A stretch of 64,000 bases of DNA from Euphorbia lathyris (Eukaryota > Streptophyta > Magnoliopsida > Malpighiales > Euphorbiaceae), in assembly GCF_963576675.1 (NCBI RefSeq), contig NC_088919.1, forward strand, positions 41,500,501 to 41,564,500. The letters are read 5' to 3'. How positions within the stretch are numbered: the stretch's first letter is position 1; each line of letters begins with the position of its first letter. The notes beneath the pieces are model-generated. The model worked only from the letters and a program-made list of their open reading frames with translations. It had not been told where the DNA came from and made no database searches. The position numbers and the translations under genes are program-made. Positions 9,905-22,690 of the stretch are shown piece after piece.

Positions 9905-12680
9905 ATGCTCGCCAGAGCTCCAGAGCTCCTCACCTCTCCCACCTCCCTCTTAAACCCTGACCCTCATTCAATCCTCACTCTCCCTATGCGCTCATCTCTT
10001 TTCTCCTCTCTTTCCCTCTTCCGCTCTCTCACTCACTCTCCTTTCCACGACTTCCGCCACCGCCTCTCTCTTCACTCTCTCTGCAATTACCCCCTCACCC
10101 GTAAAACCTTTCGCTCTTTTCGCAGTCTAAAGTGTCTCAGTACTTCTGCCAAACACTTGGCCTGCGAATCCGACTCTTCTCTGGAATTGGAAGAGAAGTG
10201 GGACTTGGCAAGCAACTACGAGAATGAAACTGACCTTTTTAATTTCGACGGTGATTTGGGAAATTTGGGTGCTGGTGTAGATTTGAAACAAGTGGATGCA
10301 CCGGCGTTGGAGGTCAAGGCGTTGGAGGAGTTGCCAGAGCAATGGAGGCGGTCTAGATTGGCCTGGCTGTGTAAGCAGTTACCAGCGCATAAGGCTGGGA
10401 CCTTGGTGAGGATATTAAATGGCCAGAGGAAATGGATGAGGCAGGAAGATGTTACCTACGTTGTGGTTCATTGCTTCCGCGTTCGCGAGAACGAAACTGG
10501 CTTTAGGGTACTTCTTTCAATTCCCTTTTTAAAATCCCTAATTCATTTGCGTTTTTCATGTTTATCTATTTGCTGATGTTGAGTAGTTAAAGTACTGATT
10601 AAGATGCTAATTTGGCATATTAGTTAGAAATTATTTCCTGTGTCACTTGAAATTAGAATTCTGGTTGTCATTGAGACTTATATTAGAATTATGAAGCCAA
10701 GATCAAACCTCTATACTTTGGAATTCAATGATTGTTTTTTGTTTGAACAAACTAAAGCAAAGAAGAGTAATGAGAGTCACTTTAATTGCTTCTTAGGTAT
10801 ACAAATGGATGATGCAGCAGCACTGGTATAGATTTGATTTTGCTCTGTCTACAAAGCTAGCGGATTACCTGGGCAAGGAACGAAAATTTGCCAAGTGCAG
10901 AGAGGTTTTTGATGATATTATCAATCAGGGACGTGTTCCGAGTGAATCCACTTTTCACATTTTGGTGATTGCATATCTTAGTGCACCAGTTACTGGTTGC
11001 CTGGAGGAAGCATGTACTATTTATAATCGTATGGTTCAGCTTGGAGGTTACCAGCCACGGCTGAGTTTGCAGAATTCTCTCTTTAAAGCTCTTGTTACCA
11101 AACCGGGGGGCTCTGCGAAGCAATATCTTAAGCAGGCTGAATTTATTTTTCATAATTTGGTGACATCTGGACTTGAGATACAGAAGGATATTTATGGTGG
11201 CCTAATTTGGCTACATAGTTATCAGGACACAATAGATAAAGAAAGAATTTCATCAATAAGAGAAGAGATGAAGCAAGCAGGAATACAGGAGGATAAGGAA
11301 GTGCTGGTGTCCGTTTTGAGAGCATGTTCGAAGGAGGGGGATGTGGAGGAAGCCAATAGAACTTGGTTCAAACTCCTACAAATGGATGGAAATATTCCGA
11401 CACAAGCTTTTGTATATATGATGGAAGTTTTTGCCAAGGCTGGTTATCATATTAAGTCACTTGAGCTTTTCAGGGAAATGCAGGAGCATCTTGGTTCTGC
11501 TAGTGTTGCAGCATATCATAAAATCATAGAGGTGTTATGTCAAGCTAAGGAGGTCGAATCTGCAGAATCACTCATGCAAGAGTTCACCGAGAGTGGTATG
11601 AAGCCCCTCATGCCATCTTTTGTTGATCTAATGAACATGTACCTTGATTTAGATATGCATGATAAACTGAAGTTAGCTTTCTCGGCATGCCTTAAGGATT
11701 GCAGACCAAATCGAACTATTTACACTATATACTTGGATTCTTTGGTGAAAAGTGGTAACCTTGTACTAGCCGAAGAGACTTTCAACCAGATGTGCGGTGA
11801 AGGAGCTGTTGGTATTAACCCCAGATCATGCAATATTATTCTTGGAGGTTACCTCTCTTCTGGAGAACATGTAAAGGCGGAGAAAATATACGATCTCATG
11901 TGTCGGAAGAAATATGACATTGAACCTTCATTGATTGAAAAGCTTGATTATGTGCTCACATTGACCAGGAAAGTGGTTAAGAAGCCTGTTAGCCTCAAGC
12001 TAAGCAAAGATCAAAGAGAAATTTTAGTGGGGTTACTGTTAGGTGGTTTGCGAATTGAATCAGATGAAGATAGGAAGGAACACATGATTCGGTTCGAGTT
12101 AAACGAGAATTCTAATGCACATTCTATTCTGAAGAGACATTTATATGATCATTATCATGAGTGGCTACATCCTTCCTGTAAACTAACTGATAGTAACGAT
12201 GAGGTACCGTACAGATTTTCGACTATCAGACACTCTTACTTTGGTTTCTACGCAGAACAGTTCTGGCCAAAAGGCCGAGCCACATTACCGAAGCTAATTC
12301 ATCGGTGGTTGTCACCGCAAGTTCTTGCGTACTGGTATATGTATGGGGGATACAGATCACCATCCGGCGACATATTGTTGAGGCTAAAAGGAAGTAGCGA
12401 GGGTGTCGAAAAGGTTGTTAAATCACTGAAAGCAAAATCTCTGAATTGCAGAGTGAAGAGAAAGGGAAGAGTGTTTTGGTTAGGATTTCTGAGAAATGAT
12501 TCTATATGGTTCTGGAAACTGGTAGAACCATATATATTAGATGACCTGAAAGACATTCTAAAAGCGGGTAATGATGAGACTTCAGAGAATACTTCAGGAG
12601 AAACTCAGGATATGAATTTTGATAGTGATCCTGATTTTGATGAAGGGGCATCTGAGTACAGTGACATTGAAACTTCATAG
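9905..12680 (+). CDS. OTP51: OTP51-like PPR protein with LAGLIDADG domain (chloroplast intron splicing)
   Basis: Two exons, 9905-10507 and 10797-12680, encode 828 residues; the single phase-0 intron has GT at 10508 and AG at 10796. Residues 1 to about 80 are a Ser/Leu/Arg-rich plastid transit peptide. An acidic linker follows, then a conserved block ([19 protein letters not shown]) and PPR repeats from about residue 200 to 590. Around residue 606 [18 protein letters not shown] begins a LAGLIDADG_2 homing-endonuclease-like domain (about 600-790), and the tail is acidic. This architecture and length match Arabidopsis OTP51 (At2g15820), needed for ycf3 intron 2 splicing. The first ATG was taken; an in-frame ATG at 9986 would still leave a transit peptide. 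The large MULE ends 123 bp upstream, so only a short 5' region separates the ATG from transposon DNA. No frame damage is seen. Confidence 0.93.
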
Positions 12681-13328
12681 ACAATGATGAGAAGGATTTG
12701 AGCACACTTTGGAGAGGAATGCCTAATACACAAGTCTACTTCAAGTATGATCTATCTATAATGTAAGTTGCATAGGTGTGTTTGTTAATATTCCTTTGAA
12801 TGAAAAGTATGTGATTACATCAATTTATAGGAAAAGTTGTCACTAATTTATATTTTAAATGTTCTTATTGTTTGATAGAGTTACATGAACCAACAACGAA
12901 CTAGGGTTACTATTTTATTGGCTTACTACATCATCAGGGCTCCCCGGACTTGTCCATAATAATAGATTAAGTTTGTAAGTGTCTTATCAGTTTCTTGAAT
13001 TTGATTATTCCGTAACACGAACTCCCTGAACTTGTCCATAAAGTAGTTTAACTTTTTAAACTTTATAAACTTTTAATTTTCATTTATTCGACCTCTCAAC
13101 CCTGCAACAGAAGTATTTTTAGAATTTAGGTTTAATAGGTTTTTATATAATCTATTTTTATAAACAATTTAAGGAGTTGGTAATACAAAATAATCAAGTC
13201 TGGTGAAACACTTGCAAAATTTAGAAATGATTGGAAAATTTAGAAAGTGAATCTACTGTTATGACAAATTCAGGGAGCTGTTTATTCAATGGGTAAAGGA
13301 TGATGGGTGAGCCCTTAATTAGAAAAGG
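12681..13328. other. 3' flank of the OTP51-like gene, no gene
   Basis: AT-rich. It contains a likely 3' UTR and a region repeating gaacttgtccataa at two places (about 12948 and 13030), typical of dispersed repeats, without clear ends. No coding. Confidence 0.5.
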
Positions 13329-13665
13329 GTAAATATTTTATTAATCTCTACTTTTTTATTTAACATACTATTTAGTCTATCTATTTTGAAAAACACATTA
13401 CAAGATTCATATCTTTTGTCAATATTAACCATTTGATCATTCTGTCTATTTTTTTTTAGATTTTTAACATGTTCATTTTGTATCGTACTATGGCTGTCCT
13501 AAAAGCTAAGATATGTTCAGTTAAAATCCGAAAAAAAAATAGATAGAATGACCAAAGAATCAATATTGATAAAAGATAGAAACTTTATAGTGTGCTTTTC
13601 AAAGTAGAGAAAGTAAACACTGTGTTAGGTAAAAAGGAAAGGGACTAATAAAATGATAGGTATAA
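13329..13665. mobile_element. foldback MITE with ~120-bp inverted arms
   Basis: The left arm (about 13329-13450) and right arm (about 13545-13665) are reverse complements at roughly 80% by eye, for example ttttgtcaatattaacca against the inverse of aatcaatattgataaaag, and atcattctgtctat against atagatagaatgac. Nearly the whole element is TIR. TSD unclear; non-coding. Confidence 0.55.
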
Positions 13666-15223
13666 TTAAAATGATTACTATATTTACATTTAAAATTATT
13701 AAAATATCTCGTCATGAAGTTATAAAATTATAAGAGTCACATTTGAACATAGATTCAAAATTTTCATATTATTACATTGGTAAAATTATATTGATTTGTG
13801 AATACACTCAACATGATATTCACGTGTTAAAAGTCATGAATTAGCAATCATTCAACAAACAGTGCATTAAAAGAAGCAATAATGAAAAAAAAAATCCTTA
13901 AACTATACTTTATACTAATATTAATTTTTTTTGTTTGTTTTTTAAATTAAAAAACCGACTATTATTAAGAAATGAAAACATTATCAATATAAAAAGTATC
14001 ATCTAAATAACTAGGAGTAATAACATCACTAAAAAAACATTGTAAACATTGGAACGGAATGACGAGTTATTGAATGAGCCACACCATTCGTTAATCTAGG
14101 GACAAAAGCCACAGAACATTCTGGACAGATAGTAACAAAACTTGAATTTCTTCTATAATAACCCCGAACTTAGTAATAGCATGGACCTTTGTTGAAATGC
14201 GATTCATCACCCCTTTGGCATCCAAGTTTTGAATTGACCATTCTGAAAGTGGCATGAAACTACTGAGAGTATCGCGTCAAGGAGAGCCAACGCCTTAACT
14301 AGCGAAACTTCAATACTACCTGACGCAAAAGAGCTGCAACACAAACAATTAACTTGTTGGTACAACCCGAAAAACTGCTCCCATACTGAACATAACCAGC
14401 AGTTGGCTTCTGCCAATTGACCGTCGTTTGTCCAAGTTCACAGTAAACCTCTCGAACTCGAGCAGTCCCCGCCTTCCGCGTCTTTTCCATTCTGGCAGAA
14501 AATGGCATGCACTTGTAACAGTAACCATGGGAGACCGACACTTCCCCATCCACAACCATGGGAGACCGACACTTTCCCGTCCACAACTTGGCATTACGTT
14601 GTTGCCATATTTCCCACAAAATAACAGCAGACTTGGTCCCTTTCTCTCTACCCACTATTGATAGCATATGCAAAACTTAGTCCTCCACCCAATCTCATTC
14701 GGGTCCATGAGCTTGCAAACTAGCCACTTTCCAATATGCATTGGCATAATTACAACCCTAGAACAAATGTCAACCATGTTCATTATCTAATGAGCATAAT
14801 AAGTAATTACTCGAAATAATAACATATCAGTGTATTAATCTTGGTCTAAGAGGCAATAGTTTAGCACATAATTTCCACATAAACAATTTGATTTTACCCG
14901 AAATATGGAGGCTCCATAATCGACTCCAGTCTGCACCAGTTAGGTTCCCCGTACGTGTATCTTCAAGCAAACGATAACCGGATTTAGACGATTACAAACC
15001 ATATATTAGGAAAAGTATCAAATGAGGTTATCATCTCTAGCTTCCGCAAACACCACCATGTTAGAAATAATGTCGACTTCTCGAGGCGAGAACCATTCAA
15101 CCAACCTACTCTGATTCCAAATGTAAGTTCCTGGTAAAAAAAGATCATAAACAATTGCATCTTCGTTTTCATTAGTGCAAACAGATGTGATTTGACGACC
15201 TTCTTCATTTATTAACCACAGAT

Positions 15224-15873
15224 TGTACATGTTCATAGGCTGGACTGGGCCGGACCTAACCAGGTTTGTCACATAATTACTTTATCCAAGCCCAACCAAG
15301 CCCGCACTATATTTACATCGGGTTCGGACTGGGCTGGGCCAAGCTAAAAGAACTAATTCCCAAGCCCAACCCGACCCTGCCCAACTAATATCTTTGTATT
15401 TTTTAAAAATTAAAATTAAACTAAAAAATTATACTATAAATATAAATAATAAAATACAATAAACTAAATTTTAGAGGATTATTTTAATTAAAATCAATTA
15501 ACGCAATCCTAAATCAAAAAAAATACTTTTTTGATAGTAATAAATAAAATAGTAACAAAAATATATACATGTTCACCAATTCTAAAAAATATATGGTTTG
15601 GAAATTTTTATGTTGAAGAAATTTAAAAATTTTATTTTTAGAATATAAAGTTTATTAAACTATAAAAGTTATTAAATTAAAATTATTATTAAAATTTCGG
15701 GTCGGGCTGGGCCTGAGTTTTGAGACAAATCCCAAGCCCAACCTACTCTATATGCGAGCCTAAGCGGGTTTGGACCGGACCGGGTCTATGACTAAATATA
15801 TACGTCCAAGCCCAGTCTTTGAAGAGCGGGTTTGGACGGGCTGGGCGGGCCAGTGGGCTTTTGAACAGGTCTA
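15224..15873. mobile_element. hAT MITE inserted in LINE A, 8-bp TSD
   Basis: Comparison with LINE B shows uninterrupted LINE sequence there, so the insertion limits are exact: tgtacatgttca... to ...tgaacaggtcta, with ccacagat duplicated on both sides (15216-15223 and 15874-15881). The 8-bp TSD and inverted ends (ACATGTTCA / TGAACAGGT) fit hAT. Subterminal regions repeat GGGCTGGGC / GCCCAACC. Non-coding, 650 bp. Confidence 0.85.
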
Positions 15874-16425
15874 CCACAGATCATGCCATACTGAAACTGA
15901 ATCTCCTATCCCAATTCTCCAGTGAACACCCTTTTGGATAACTTTAATCGAACTTCATACGCTCCTCCAAACAAAACTAGGGTTATTGCACAATTTAAAA
16001 AAAATGACAGACCCACGAGCATAATATATAGCTTTGAACAATCGGTTAACCAACGTATTAGGAGTATCAATAAGTTTCCAAGCCTGTTTTCCCAGCAGTG
16101 CCAAATTAAAGTCCTGTAAATTTTAAAAACCCAAACCATCATGATCTTTACGCATGCTCAACTTATTCCAACTACACCAGTGAATTCATCGAGCTCCATT
16201 CTCCTTCGTATCCCACTAGAAAGAATTCATCATTTTCTGCAGTTCATCATAGATTGACTTTGGAAGCAGAAAAGTACTCATGTAGAAAGTGGGGAGAGCC
16301 TGTGCTAGTGACTTTAGCAACACTTCCTTCGATATAGCATATAGAAACCGAAATGTTCAGCTATTGAAACATTTAAGAAGTCGCATCTTTAAGAATCCAA
16401 AAATATCCCTTTTAGACCTACCAAT

Positions 16426-18074
16426 TGATAGCTCCCATTTGTATAGGGTTTTTAGGATCATTTTAGCTCGTTTTTGCTTTATTTCCTTTTAATTTTATTA
16501 TCGTTTTGTTATCTTTTAGTTAGAATTAGTAATTTCCGTTATTTTTGACATTTTTTGTGTTTTCATGTGTTTTTAGGCCTATTTGAGCATTTTCGAACTA
16601 GACCCAAGCCTATTGGAGCATTTCCGGATTATTCAGGGACCATCAGAGCGCTTTTGGGATTCATCAGGGACCATTAGAGCACTTTTCGGAAGCCCAGGGA
16701 CCTAAACAGATAAATTCCGGAGCAAAATTGCCCCATTTAGGACCTGTCTCGTCGAGACACTACATGTCTCGTCGAGACAGGCCCTCGTCTCGTCGAGACA
16801 CTCCTTGTCTCGATGAGACGAGGCGGGGAAAGGCGCACCAGCGCCTTCCCCTTGCTGGAATGTGTGGATCGGGCCCTAAAAGCCCATTAAAACACTTTGT
16901 AATTTTTCTTTTTTTACCCTTGAGACATTAGGGTTTCCTCCCTAACTCTATAAATAGGGAGCTAATCCTAATTCTTGAGGGGGGATGAGCCACTGAATAA
17001 ATCAGAGAGCCGCTAGGGCTTTCTCTTCTCCACAATGTAGATTTATATTTTTGTTTAGATTAGATTTTCTGCTTTCTAGGTTAGTTTAATTTCAATTTCT
17101 GTTTTTATTTCTTTCAAGAACAATTGATGGGAGAAGTTCCTCATCTTCTATTTCTGTAATTGGAATCGGCAAAACGGGTTCTAGATTTCTCTCTTTCCCT
17201 TCTATCTTTTGCGATTATATTCAATTGAAGATGTTTTTCCATTATTCCCTTACTTTCTATTGCTATGATTGGTTTGTCTATGAACTGATCCCCATCCAAT
17301 TTGGGATGAGGATGAAATTGATTGTATGAATATGTATGATTATGGATCTAGGACCTTTTGATTGATCAGTTTATGCATGCTTAATGCCTAGATGATGTTA
17401 GGAACAAGATTTATACTAGAATGAACATTGATAATGATCAACTAGCCTGTTTATGTATATAATGTGCTTAATTCCTGTGACCCTGACATTAAATAGGATT
17501 ATAGATAGATGAGAACCTGACCACGGAATCGTCTATACTGAATTTGTATTAACCTGACTTCGCTAGAGACCACTAGGAATGAGGCTTCGTGGCTGGGCTA
17601 CGACTTTAGCCTTAGTTGTCAATAAACCTAATGCTTTGCATGACCTAGGGTATATGTCTAATCAAGCCGTCACCCGAATGCATGTGAATAGGAAGGACAA
17701 TACTAATCACATTAGTCTTTCACTTAGGACAATTACCTTCAATCACTAGTAAAACATAAATTTGAACTCCCTAAAACCCATACATAGGATATAATCAAAG
17801 GATTCCTCAGCCTAGATTGTGCCATCCATATAAATCCACCTTCTACCCTGTCAATTGTTCACTTTATTTTGTTATCTTTATTGCTTTCAATTAGTTAATT
17901 AGTTCTTCACAAACCCAAACATTTATCCAACCCTCTAAACAATTAGATCATTCTAGGTAGATTTGCTAGTTGTAACAAATAGTCTTTGTGGTTCGATCTC
18001 GTGCTTAGCACAATATTACTTGTTGCGATAAGATACACTCATCCTATTAAATGCTATATACTTTACGAGCATCA
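16426..18074 (+). mobile_element. solo LTR, 1.65 kb, 5-bp TSD CCAAT
   Basis: Comparison with LINE B brackets the insertion. It begins TGATAGCTCC and ends ACGAGCATCA (TG...CA) and is flanked by ccaat at 16421-16425 and 18075-18079. A TATA box, ctataaatag (16948-16957), indicates plus orientation. A cluster of palindromic GTCTCGTCGAGAC boxes lies 130-200 bp upstream of it. There is no internal region, so it is a solo LTR left by LTR-LTR recombination. The length suggests a Ty3/gypsy family, but the family cannot be fixed without the interior. The 16728-16931 reading frame is an artefact of the palindromes. Confidence 0.9.
16745..16820. repeat. four palindromic tGTCTCGTCGAGACa boxes in LTR U3
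   Basis: Boxes at 16745-16759, 16765-16779 and 16786-16800 each contain the palindrome GTCTCGTCGAGAC; 16806-16820 has one base changed (GTCTCGATGAGAC). Spacing is about 20 bp, two helical turns. They lie upstream of the LTR TATA box and could bind a dimeric factor; that role is inference. Confidence 0.85.
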
Positions 18075-18527
18075 CCAATCAAAGATGGAAGTCACAGATA
18101 CCTACCCGTGTCCAAAGGAGAGTAAACATCCAATAGAGCTTTCATAGTATTACGGTCTTCCTCATTAACATTCGAACTAAAAAATACTCATGATTTATAA
18201 AAAAATGACTGTCTACCCTGACATGGTTTCATAAATTTCGAGAATATCTTTTACCTTCATACCCTCTACTTCAAAAGCACTAAAGGAAAGAAAACTGTCA
18301 TCTAAAAAAAGATGGAAAATACTTGGAGCGCCAGGACACACTTTACATATAATAAACAAATATGATGATAATGGGTCCCCCTGCCTCAAACCCCTTTCGG
18401 GGATCATATGACCTACTAACTTGCCATTAACGGCAACTGAATATACGAATGAACTAATACAAAGCATAATCCACTTAATTTATTTATCACAGAAACTCAT
18501 GCGAATCATAACTGGTCGCAAGAATAT

Positions 18528-18905
18528 ATATTTAAAAATATTATTGTATCTTTTTTATATTCTTATATGTTATTTTAATTCTAATTAAGATAGTTGGCTT
18601 ATTTGGATTGGCTAATTTAATACCAATCGATAATTGAGATGATGTGAATATGATATGCCTCCATGAATTGTCATCCATACTGTTTGATGCATGCTTTTTT
18701 TTGGACAATCATATAAGGAACTAGGTTCTCTGTGCAAACGAAGGATCCTCACATTTTTGTAACATGTATGATTTGGACCCATAAAACGTCCTCCATTAAT
18801 GAGGTCAAGCCACATGTCTAAAAATATGTGGAGAATCCTTCATATGACATGGAGGACTTAGACCCTTAAATAAAGTTCTTTTCTTACAATGACGCTTATG
18901 TAAGC
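18528..18905. other. spacer between LINE A and LINE B
   Basis: No gene seen. AT-rich sequence with an attcttatatg/atatgtt-like low-complexity start. It carries several paired motifs such as cctccatgaatt and cctccattaatg, which may be relics of a small repeat. Confidence 0.4.
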
Positions 18906-21900
18906 AAGTCATGAATTAACAATCATTCAACAAACTGTGTGCATTAAAAGAAGCAATAATAATAATAATAAAAATCCTTAAACTTTACTTTATACTAATA
19001 TTAAATTTGTTTTTTTTTTGTTTTTTGTTTTTTTAAAAACCTGACTATGATTAAGAAATGAAAACATTATCATAATAAAAAAAGTATCATCTAAATAACT
19101 AGGATCGACAACATCACTAAAAAAATTAGCATTGGAACCGGAATGACTAGCCATTGAATGGGCCATACCGTTCGTTAATTTAGAGACAAAAGCCACAGAA
19201 CAATCTGGGCGGATAAGTAATAAATCTTGAATTTCTTTCATAACAACCCTGAACTTAGTAATATCATGGACCTTTGTTGAAATGCGATCCACCACCCCTT
19301 TGGCATTTATTTCGAACTGAACATTCTGAAAGTGGAGTGAAGCTATCCAGAGTATCACGTCACGGAGAGCCAACACCTTAGCTAGCAAAACTTAAGTACT
19401 ACCTGCCATAAAAGAGTTGCAACACGCAATAAAATTGATGGTACAACCCCGAAGAATGGCTCTTATACTGAAACTATTTGTTGATTGAAACACGGAAACA
19501 TCAATGTTACACTTAACATAACCAACAACTAGCTTCTACCAATGGGCCGCCGTTTGTCCCAGTTCACGTCGAGCCTCCTGAACTCGACCAGCCCCTCCTT
19601 TCGCGCTTTTTTTCCAGTTTGACAGAAAATGACATGCACTTGTAACAACAACCATGGGAGACTGGCACTTCCCCATCCATAACTTGGCATTACGTTGCTG
19701 CCAGATTTCCCATAAAATAACAGCAGACCTGCTCCCTTCTTCTCTACCCACTATTGATAGCATATACAAGACCTAGTCCTCCACCCAATCATATTCGGGT
19801 CCATGAGCTTGCAAACCATCCACTTCCCAACACGCCTTGGTGTAATTACAACCCTAGAATAAATGCCAATCATGTTCAACATCCGATGAGCATAATAAGC
19901 AATTGCTCGAAATAATAACATGTCGGTGTATTAGTCTTGGTCTAAGAGGTAATAGTTTAGCATATATTTCCACATAAACAATTTGATTTTACCCAGAATA
20001 TGGAGGCTCCATAATCGACTCTAGTCCGGTCTAGCCAGGTTCCCCGTACATGTATCTTCAAGCAAACGATAATCGAATTTAGATGATTACAAACCATCTC
20101 TGGAAAAATGTCAAATGGGCTTATCATCTCTAGACACCACCATGTTAGAAATAATATCGACTTTTCGAGGTGAGAACCATTCAACCAACCTACTCCGATT
20201 CCAAATGTAAGTTCTTGGTATAAAAAGAATAAAAGCCATCGCATCTTTGTTTTCATTAGTGCAAATAGGAGTGATGTGACAACCTTCTTCATTTATTAAC
20301 CACGGATCATGCCATATTGAAACCGAATCTCCTCTCCCAGTCCTCAGCGAACACCTTTTTGGATAACATGTTGATTTTGGAAGAAAAAAGTACTTATGCA
20401 GAAAGTGGGGAGAACCTATGTTACTAACTTCAGTAACACTTCCTTCCCTACAACAGATAGAAATCGAAAGGTCCAGCTATTGAAATGTTTAAGAAGTCAC
20501 ATCTTTAAGAAACAAACAAAAATCCTTTTTAGACCTACCAATAAAAAATAGAAGTCCTAGATACCTACCCATATCCAAAGGAGAGTAAACATCCAGGAGA
20601 GCTTTGATAGTATTACGATCTTCCTCACTAACATTCGAACTAACAAATACTCCTTATTTCAAAAAATTGACTATATACATTGACATAGTTTCATAAACTT
20701 CGAGAATATCTTTTACCTTTCTAATCTCTGCTTTAGACACACTGAAGAAAAGAAACTGTCATCTGTAAAAAAGAGATGGGAAATACTTGGAGCGCTAGGA
20801 CATGCTCTACATTCTATAATAAAACCCTCAGTCTCCACTTTGGTAATTAGCCTTGACAAAACCTCTACTAACTCGTCATTAATGACAACCAAATAGACGA
20901 CTCAACTAATACAAAGCATAATCCACTTAATCCATTTATCATAAAAACCTATGTGAATCATAACCGATTGCAAGAAACCCCAATCAACTTTATCATAAGC
21001 TTTGCTAATATCAATTTTAAGCGCTACTCTCATTTCCCTCCTCGTTGTTTCCGTTTCATGAAATGCAATGAATCAAAAGCAATTTGAACACTATTAATCA
21101 ACGACCTACCCAGAACAAAAGTTGGTTCATTCCTTGATATCTCATTAGGAAGGACTAATTTCAATCTATTTGCTAGCACTTCAGCAACACGCTTGTATAA
21201 CACATTGCATAGTGAAATATGTCAAAGATCAGTCATACGATTTGGATTTTCACATTTTAGGATTAGAGTTATAATAGTACCATTAAAAGAGACAAGAAAT
21301 TCATTACAATCCAACCAGCCTGAACAAGCAGTAAATACATCCTTACCAATTTGAGGCTAAAAATGTTGAAAACCCCAAGGATTAAGCCCACCAGGACCCG
21401 GGGACTTATCCAGACGCATTTGAGATATATCAACAGTAAATTCATCAAAAGTAAAAGGCACAAAGAACCACATTGATAGAAGAGTAATCCAAAACCTTGA
21501 AAGCCATAAACAACTTATGAAAATAATTATGCACTATGGCATACATACCATTGCTATCCATGTGGATTGCTCCTTCTTCATTAGTAAGTCCCACAATCTG
21601 GTTGACTTTTTTTATCGTGTATTGGCAAGTAGCATGGAAATTTTTTGAATTTCAGTCGCCCTCTTCCAGTAAGTACATTTTTGCTCATTTTTTCTAATAG
21701 ATACAAGCACCAAATTTAATTTCCATTGGGCATGATAAAAGAGATTAACATAATGGGGGGTCTACAGTTGTTGTTTATAACGACTGATGTTTTTAGAAAA
21801 TCAGATTCGACAATGTGAACCCCACCGATCCAGAAGTGATATACAAGCCTCTAATCAAGATGTTACTGATGCTAATGCATGTTCCGACCAACACTTATTC

Positions 21901-22690
21901 ACCAAATCAATAAAACCCTCTTCGTTATTCCAATCCATCTTAAAGCGAAACCGATGGTTCTGCGAAATCGAAATGCTAACCTCAGTTTGTAATAACAGCG
22001 GAGAATGATATGAGTAAGGAGAAATTAAATTGGAGAGACTATAATGAGTGAACTTCTGCATCCAAGTGGCTGATCCCAGAGCCTTGTCTAATTTCTCACG
22101 AACCTAGTGAGCAGACCCTTTCACCCGCTTCTAAGTAAAAGAACTACCCTTCATACTTAACTGAAAAAGCTCATTTGACATGACTGCCTCCAAGAATTGA
22201 TTGATTAGATATTGAGGATCTGCAAGCCTACACCACTTATCCTTTTGTTTGAGAATACAGTTAAAATCCCCAATGAAACAGCTATAAAGCGTATAACTTT
22301 CCACAATTTTATATAAAAGATCCTCAGACTCATGCTACATAATTTTGTCTGCAAACCCATAAAATCTTATAAGTCTCCAGTCACCTCGAACCAGATCACC
22401 AACAGAAACCTCAATATGATGAGCCAAAAGCTACTCACAGATACCTTACAAGCATCCTTCCACAAAACCACAAGTCCCCCATTATGACCCTGCGCACAAC
22501 AGAAAAATAACCATCGAAACTAAATTTTCTTCGTAAACCTTTAATACTATTTTTATCCATTAAAGTTTCCATTAAGAATACAAAGTTTGGTTTATGAGCT
22601 TTCAATAACTCACCTAGTGATCACACTGCTCGGGGGTTGTCGAGACCCCAATAGTTCCAACTTAGGCAATCATAATGTTAGAGATGAGAA
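18906..22690 (-). mobile_element. LINE copy B (L1-type), decayed, longer copy
   Basis: On the minus strand, from its 5' side: an endonuclease-domain start near 22670-22540 (SWNYWGL, PRAV, FVFLMETL-like reading), RT pieces at about 21500-20850, a linker, zf-RVT with LWEIWQQRNAKLW near 19690, and an RNase H end at about 19000-19390. An oligo-T tract at 19005-19035 marks the A-tail. Stops and frameshifts occur throughout. It lacks the two insertions seen in copy A and so serves as the empty-site reference. The 95 bp beyond the tail (18906-19004) also match the flank of copy A. Confidence 0.8.

Larger units (their letters stand above)
13832..18527 (-). mobile_element. LINE copy A (L1-type), decayed, 5'-truncated, with two nested insertions
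   Basis: Read on the minus strand it is the 3' half of a plant L1-type LINE. Near 14650-14590 the frame reads LWEIWQQRNAKLW, then about 14460-14420 ELGQTTVNWQKPTAGYV, the zf-RVT to RNase H transition. RNase H-like pieces follow down to about 14190. RT and maturase-like fragments lie at 15000-16400 and 18080-18500. An oligo-T/poly(A)-tail-like tract is at 13926-13945. Homology to copy B (18906-22690) stops abruptly at about 18527, the 5' truncation. A hAT MITE (15224-15873) and a solo LTR (16426-18074) interrupt it. Many stops and frameshifts; inactive. Confidence 0.8.

Noticed and set aside
9905..10576. Exon 1 of the OTP51-like gene as a separate 223-residue gene
   Set aside because: The last residues read into an intron; the donor at 10508 and acceptor at 10796 join it in frame to the PPR body.
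16728..16931. ORF with SRR/SRD repeats in the solo LTR
   Set aside because: It only translates the palindromic GTCTCGTCGAGAC boxes within a non-coding LTR.
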